From Cellulomonas sp. WB94 (lineage in GTDB: Bacteria > Actinomycetota > Actinomycetes > Actinomycetales > Cellulomonadaceae), in NCBI RefSeq assembly GCF_003115775.1, contig NZ_QEES01000001.1, forward strand, positions 124,001 through 188,000: a stretch of 64,000 nt of DNA, in the 5' to 3' direction. The notes beneath the pieces were generated by a model that made no database searches, had not been told where the DNA came from, and saw only the letters and a program-made list of their open reading frames with translations. Below, one piece after another: positions 61,344 through 64,000 of the stretch; position 1 is the stretch's first letter, and each line of letters opens with the position of its first letter. The position numbers and the translations under genes were made by a program.

Positions 61344-61496
61344 GTGAACACCAGCGGCTTCGGAGGCTTCGCAGCGATCGCCCTCCTCTTCCCGGCCATC
61401 GGCGTGGCCATCAGCCTCTTGGTCTTCTACTGGGTGATCCGCCTCGCAGTCCGCGACGGAATCCTCGCCGCGAGGAAGCACGGCGCACGTTGGTAG
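61344..61496 (+). CDS. Small membrane protein, 50 residues
   Basis: GTG 61344 has GGAAGGACGG 5 nt upstream. The product has a single long hydrophobic segment (FAAIALLFPAIGVAISLLVF) followed by YWVIRLAVRDGILAARKHG, a basic amphipathic tail. It resembles short actinobacterial membrane proteins that carry a YW-V-RLAVR motif, but no function is known to me. It lies 56 bp upstream of the hydrolase gene on the same strand and may be co-transcribed. The 258 bp before it (61086-61343) hold no other gene I can support. Confidence 0.7.
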   Translation: MNTSGFGGFAAIALLFPAIGVAISLLVFYWVIRLAVRDGILAARKHGARW

Positions 61497-61552
61497 ACGT
61501 CGACCGGCCGGGAGCGTAGCCAGTCCGTCAAGTGGGAGTCGAGCAGGAGTCC

Positions 61553-63583
61553 ATGATGTCGAACAAGCCGTACCTCCTCTTCTTGCACGGCGTTGGGGCC
61601 AAGCAGAGCGACGGATGGAAGGCAACCCTCTCGGACGCCCTGACCAATGTGGGGTACCCCGGCCTGGATGGGGCAACAGTGGTCGCCCCGAAGTATTCGA
61701 ACTCCCTGAAGGGCGTCGACGACAACGATCCACTGCCCCGGCTGACCATCAAGGAGCCGACGGGTGAGGCGGCCAAGACGAGCCGCCGCGATTTCGAACG
61801 CCGGGAGAGTGCGATCGAGGTCATGCTGGGACCGCACGACCGGGGCAACGGCTGGTTCGGAGGCGATCCGATCGCAGACGGTGCGCTCAAGCAATCACAG
61901 TTCGATCAGGCGGCGAACTACCTCAGGAATCCGCGAATTCGAGCGCACGTCCTGACCCGGATTCTCAAGCAAGTTCCGCGCTCCGGGCGGATCGTCATCG
62001 TGGGCCACAGCCTTGGGTCCGTCATCGCCGCCGATCTTGTGCGACGGCTGCCAGCTGACGTTGAAGTCGTTGGCATGGTCACCATCGGGAGCCCATTGGC
62101 TAATGCCGGATTCCACGTCGAGGGACTCCGCGGGACGTTGAGGGAACCGCCCGCAAATCTGGGCTGGTGGGTGAACTTCTGGAACCCCGCCGACCCTGTG
62201 ACGACTCACCGCGGCCTCTCCTCGGTCTTCCCCTGGATGACCGACTATCGCATTCGGACCAAGGTCGACCTCCACGTCCACGACGCGGTGACCTACCTCG
62301 ACGACCAGGCCGTGGCGACCGCTATCGGCTACGCGCTCTATGGTTCGAGGTCGAAGGAGCTCGCGGTGGTCGAGAGGGGGGTGGACATCCCGCTGGACTA
62401 CGCGGAGACCTTCGCGCTCATGGCGCTCCGGTACGGATACCTCACCAAGACGGGGTTGAACGGCGAGCGGCAGGAACGCTTCGCGAACGCACTTCGACAC
62501 GTGCAGGCGCAGGCATTCGATTCGCTCAAGGAGCGAAGAGCGCGGGAGGCCTCGCCGTTGCCCGGCATGATCGCGGACCTCGTGGTCGACCTGTCGGATC
62601 CCGAGTCGGTCGCGCCCGAACCTGGCAGGATCTCCTCCCTGTCGAAGGAAGACGCCGTCGTCAACCTGACTGGCCTCGCCACGGCGAACGTCATTCGCCC
62701 CTTCGAGATCGACGTGTCCAGCAAGTCGCGGCAAGAGGCGCTCGTGGAACTGACCATCGAGATGGGGCTGGGAAGTCAGTTCGGTCGCGATGTGATCACG
62801 GCCGGCGATGCCGCCCGGAAGGCACTGTCGGGAGACGGGACCAACTGGGTCAAGTGGGCGGCACTGGGTGCCGGCGCTGCCGCTCTTGTTGCAGCGACCG
62901 GAGGCCTGGCGTTCGCTGCCGCTCCCGGGGTGTTCGGGGCAGCTGCCATCACCAGCGCCCTCGCCGCTTTCGGGCCGGGAGGAATGATCGGTGGCCTCCT
63001 GACGGCCGGTGCCCTCGTCAGCGCAGGCGGCGGCAGCGTCGCGATTGGGATTGCCAGCCCGACCACCACAGCTGAGACCGTCGAAGCCGTCGTGTCGGCC
63101 AAGCTGACCGCTGCGATCCTGCGGAAGCACCAGGGCCTCGACCAGGACCCAACCACCTGGGCAAGCCTCGTGGAGACGGGTATGGAGCTTCGACGCGAGC
63201 ATGCTCGCCTCCAAGCCTTCTCGGATGAATCCGCCCCAACTCTCAAGGAGTTGAAGCGCAAGCTCAAGACGATCGACCGTGCACTGACGTACCTCGACGA
63301 GGAAGGCATCGGACGCGGCGCCGCGGACGCACCTGGCGACGGTCGGCGCCGCCGCGCTGAGTTGCTCGACCGGGCCACCGAGGCGTTTCGCTCGGTTGAC
63401 CTCGACGGTGACGGAGTCCCCGACAAGCCCCGCGCTCGCTCGGCGGTGGAGGGTGCTAGCTCAACCCTGAAGGGTGCAGCAGCAGGGACTGCTGAAGCGG
63501 CGGTCTCCCTCCTCCGACGCAAGCGCACCGCGGAGCCAACGTCCGACGATCACGATCATGGAAGCGCGGACGCAGCGGTCTGA
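61553..63583 (+). CDS. Alpha/beta hydrolase with glycine-rich membrane segment and EF-hand-like loop
   Basis: This protein has about 676 residues. The N-terminal domain has the oxyanion turn LLFLHGVGAKQSDGWK and the nucleophile elbow IVGHSLGSVIAADL (Ser153), followed by a His candidate in VDLHVHDAVTYLDD, an esterase/lipase-type triad arrangement. Around residues 435-505 the chain is almost purely Ala/Gly/Val (LVAATGGLAFAAAPGVFGAA and AFGPGGMIGGLLTAGALVSA), able to enter membranes. A coiled, charged region and DLDGDGVPD (from residue 616), an EF-hand-type calcium loop, follow. AGGAG precedes ATG 61553; ATG 61556 is equally possible. The design suggests a membrane-acting lipase or serine hydrolase, possibly an abortive-infection effector. 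Confidence 0.8.
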   Translation: MMSNKPYLLFLHGVGAKQSDGWKATLSDALTNVGYPGLDGATVVAPKYSNSLKGVDDNDPLPRLTIKEPTGEAAKTSRRDFERRESAIEVMLGPHDRGNGWFGGDPIADGALKQSQFDQAANYLRNPRIRAHVLTRILKQVPRSGRIVIVGHSLGSVIAADLVRRLPADVEVVGMVTIGSPLANAGFHVEGLRGTLREPPANLGWWVNFWNPADPVTTHRGLSSVFPWMTDYRIRTKVDLHVHDAVTYLDDQAVATAIGYALYGSRSKELAVVERGVDIPLDYAETFALMALRYGYLTKTGLNGERQERFANALRHVQAQAFDSLKERRAREASPLPGMIADLVVDLSDPESVAPEPGRISSLSKEDAVVNLTGLATANVIRPFEIDVSSKSRQEALVELTIEMGLGSQFGRDVITAGDAARKALSGDGTNWVKWAALGAGAAALVAATGGLAFAAAPGVFGAAAITSALAAFGPGGMIGGLLTAGALVSAGGGSVAIGIASPTTTAETVEAVVSAKLTAAILRKHQGLDQDPTTWASLVETGMELRREHARLQAFSDESAPTLKELKRKLKTIDRALTYLDEEGIGRGAADAPGDGRRRRAELLDRATEAFRSVDLDGDGVPDKPRARSAVEGASSTLKGAAAGTAEAAVSLLRRKRTAEPTSDDHDHGSADAAV

Positions 63584-63674
63584 AGCGCGGGAACTGGCTC
63601 AGCCCGCAGAACTGGAGTTCTGCGTTCGGGTTGGGCCGTCGGCTCCCGCGCTTGGTGGGTCGTGGATCCACGCC

Positions 63675-64000
63675 TCAACTGAGCAACGTCTCGGCGGCGC
63701 GGACGACTTCGGACGCTGCCTTTCGCTCGACGCGGCGTGCCAGGTTGGCCGAGCGGGCACCGTGCACGCACCGGCGGGCGTCACTGACTTGCTCGTGACG
63801 CCGGGCCGCGGCAACCTCGCGCGCACCCATGTGGTCGATTAGTCGGCGCTCCTCAACTGTGCCAACCAAGAGAGCGAACGCCCCACGTGCAGCGGTGCGC
63901 TCGGCCAGCCAGATCTCGCGGACTTCCCCAGTGCGTGCGTCCACGGCCGCCAAGCGCTGCCCGGCGGGCGACGTCCAAAGCACCTCCGTCACGAACACCA
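63675..64000 (-). CDS. C-terminal part of an unidentified protein (runs off the window)
   Basis: The minus strand is open from the window edge to a stop at 63675. It gives about 108 residues including WTSPAGQRLAAVDARTGEV, then IWLAERTAARGAFALLVGTV, then an Arg/Ala-rich helical tail. The reading does not need to start in the window. Codon usage is consistent with coding. No family recognised. It converges on the hydrolase gene with a 91-bp gap. Confidence 0.5.
   Translation of the reverse strand, partial: VFVTEVLWTSPAGQRLAAVDARTGEVREIWLAERTAARGAFALLVGTVEERRLIDHMGAREVAAARRHEQVSDARRCVHGARSANLARRVERKAASEVVRAAETLLS

Noticed and set aside
1-64000. CRISPR array or complete tRNA/rRNA genes
   Set aside because: No regularly spaced repeats of CRISPR size were seen. 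The only tRNA-like sequence found by eye is the 42-nt tRNA-Pro fragment. A covariance-model scan would be decisive.

Overview
ORGANISM. The base composition (strongly GC-rich, with G/C at most third codon positions), many GTG starts, several start codons lying 6-7 nt behind a TAnnnT box (likely leaderless mRNAs), a GPGG-type small membrane protein, and two sugar ABC/glycosidase loci all point to a high-GC actinobacterium. It is plausibly a plant-polysaccharide-using Micrococcales such as the Cellulomonas group. That placement is inferred from style and gene content, not from a marker gene.  LAYOUT 0-39.5 kb (chromosome-like, with scars). (1) A PLP aminotransferase (161-1447). (2) A minus-strand oligosaccharide locus (7942 down to 1603): ROK regulator, remnant of a GH1 beta-glucosidase, lipoprotein binding protein, two permeases, GH5 glucanase-type hydrolase. 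(3) A plus-strand cluster of seven genes, each overlapping the next by 4 bp (8197-14040): MarR regulator behind a palindromic operator, quinone oxidoreductase-like MDR, Bcr/CflA drug exporter, four-part OpuC/OsmU-type osmoprotectant importer. (4) A scar zone (14.0-15.8 kb): decayed MDR gene, small membrane protein, frameshifted IS5-type transposase, and a 120-bp relic matching the DNA upstream of the integrase at 39.75 kb. (5) ppc, then a second minus-strand sugar locus (LacI regulator, binding protein, two permeases, clan GH-J/F type five-bladed hydrolase). (6) A truncated flavin disulfide reductase, a TetR regulator, and a divergent fixABCX/acyl-CoA dehydrogenase versus CoA-transferase/OFA transporter/acyl-CoA ligase locus (25.8-35.0 kb), which looks like uptake, CoA-activation and flavin-linked reduction of an unsaturated or carnitine-like acid. 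(7) A DUF4352 lipid-side protein, a NarL-type two-component pair, and gene debris including a VapC relic.  LAYOUT 39.5-64 kb (integrated element or defence island). The region opens with a 42-nt 3' fragment of tRNA-Pro(GGG) that breaks off exactly at the anticodon loop (attachment site), followed by a tyrosine integrase. It then carries a frameshifted CoiA-like gene, an OLD-type AAA-TOPRIM nuclease, a res-mod-accessory-nuclease triad of type III restriction type, a UvrD-like helicase fused to an Fe-S PD-(D/E)XK nuclease, a membrane-anchored DEDDh exonuclease ending in a CCHC zinc knuckle, a second OLD-type nuclease of lower GC on the opposite strand, a DUF262-DUF1524 (GmrSD-type) protein fused to an MGMT-like and further domains, a 50-aa membrane protein, and a 676-aa alpha/beta hydrolase with a glycine-rich membrane segment and an EF-hand-like loop. 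The far attachment site (expected to be a whole tRNA-Pro) is not in the window, so the element should extend past 64 kb.  BEST CANDIDATES FOR SOMETHING NEW: the membrane exonuclease with the zinc knuckle beside the helicase-nuclease and restriction triad; the GmrSD-MGMT fusion; and the hydrolase/membrane protein pair.
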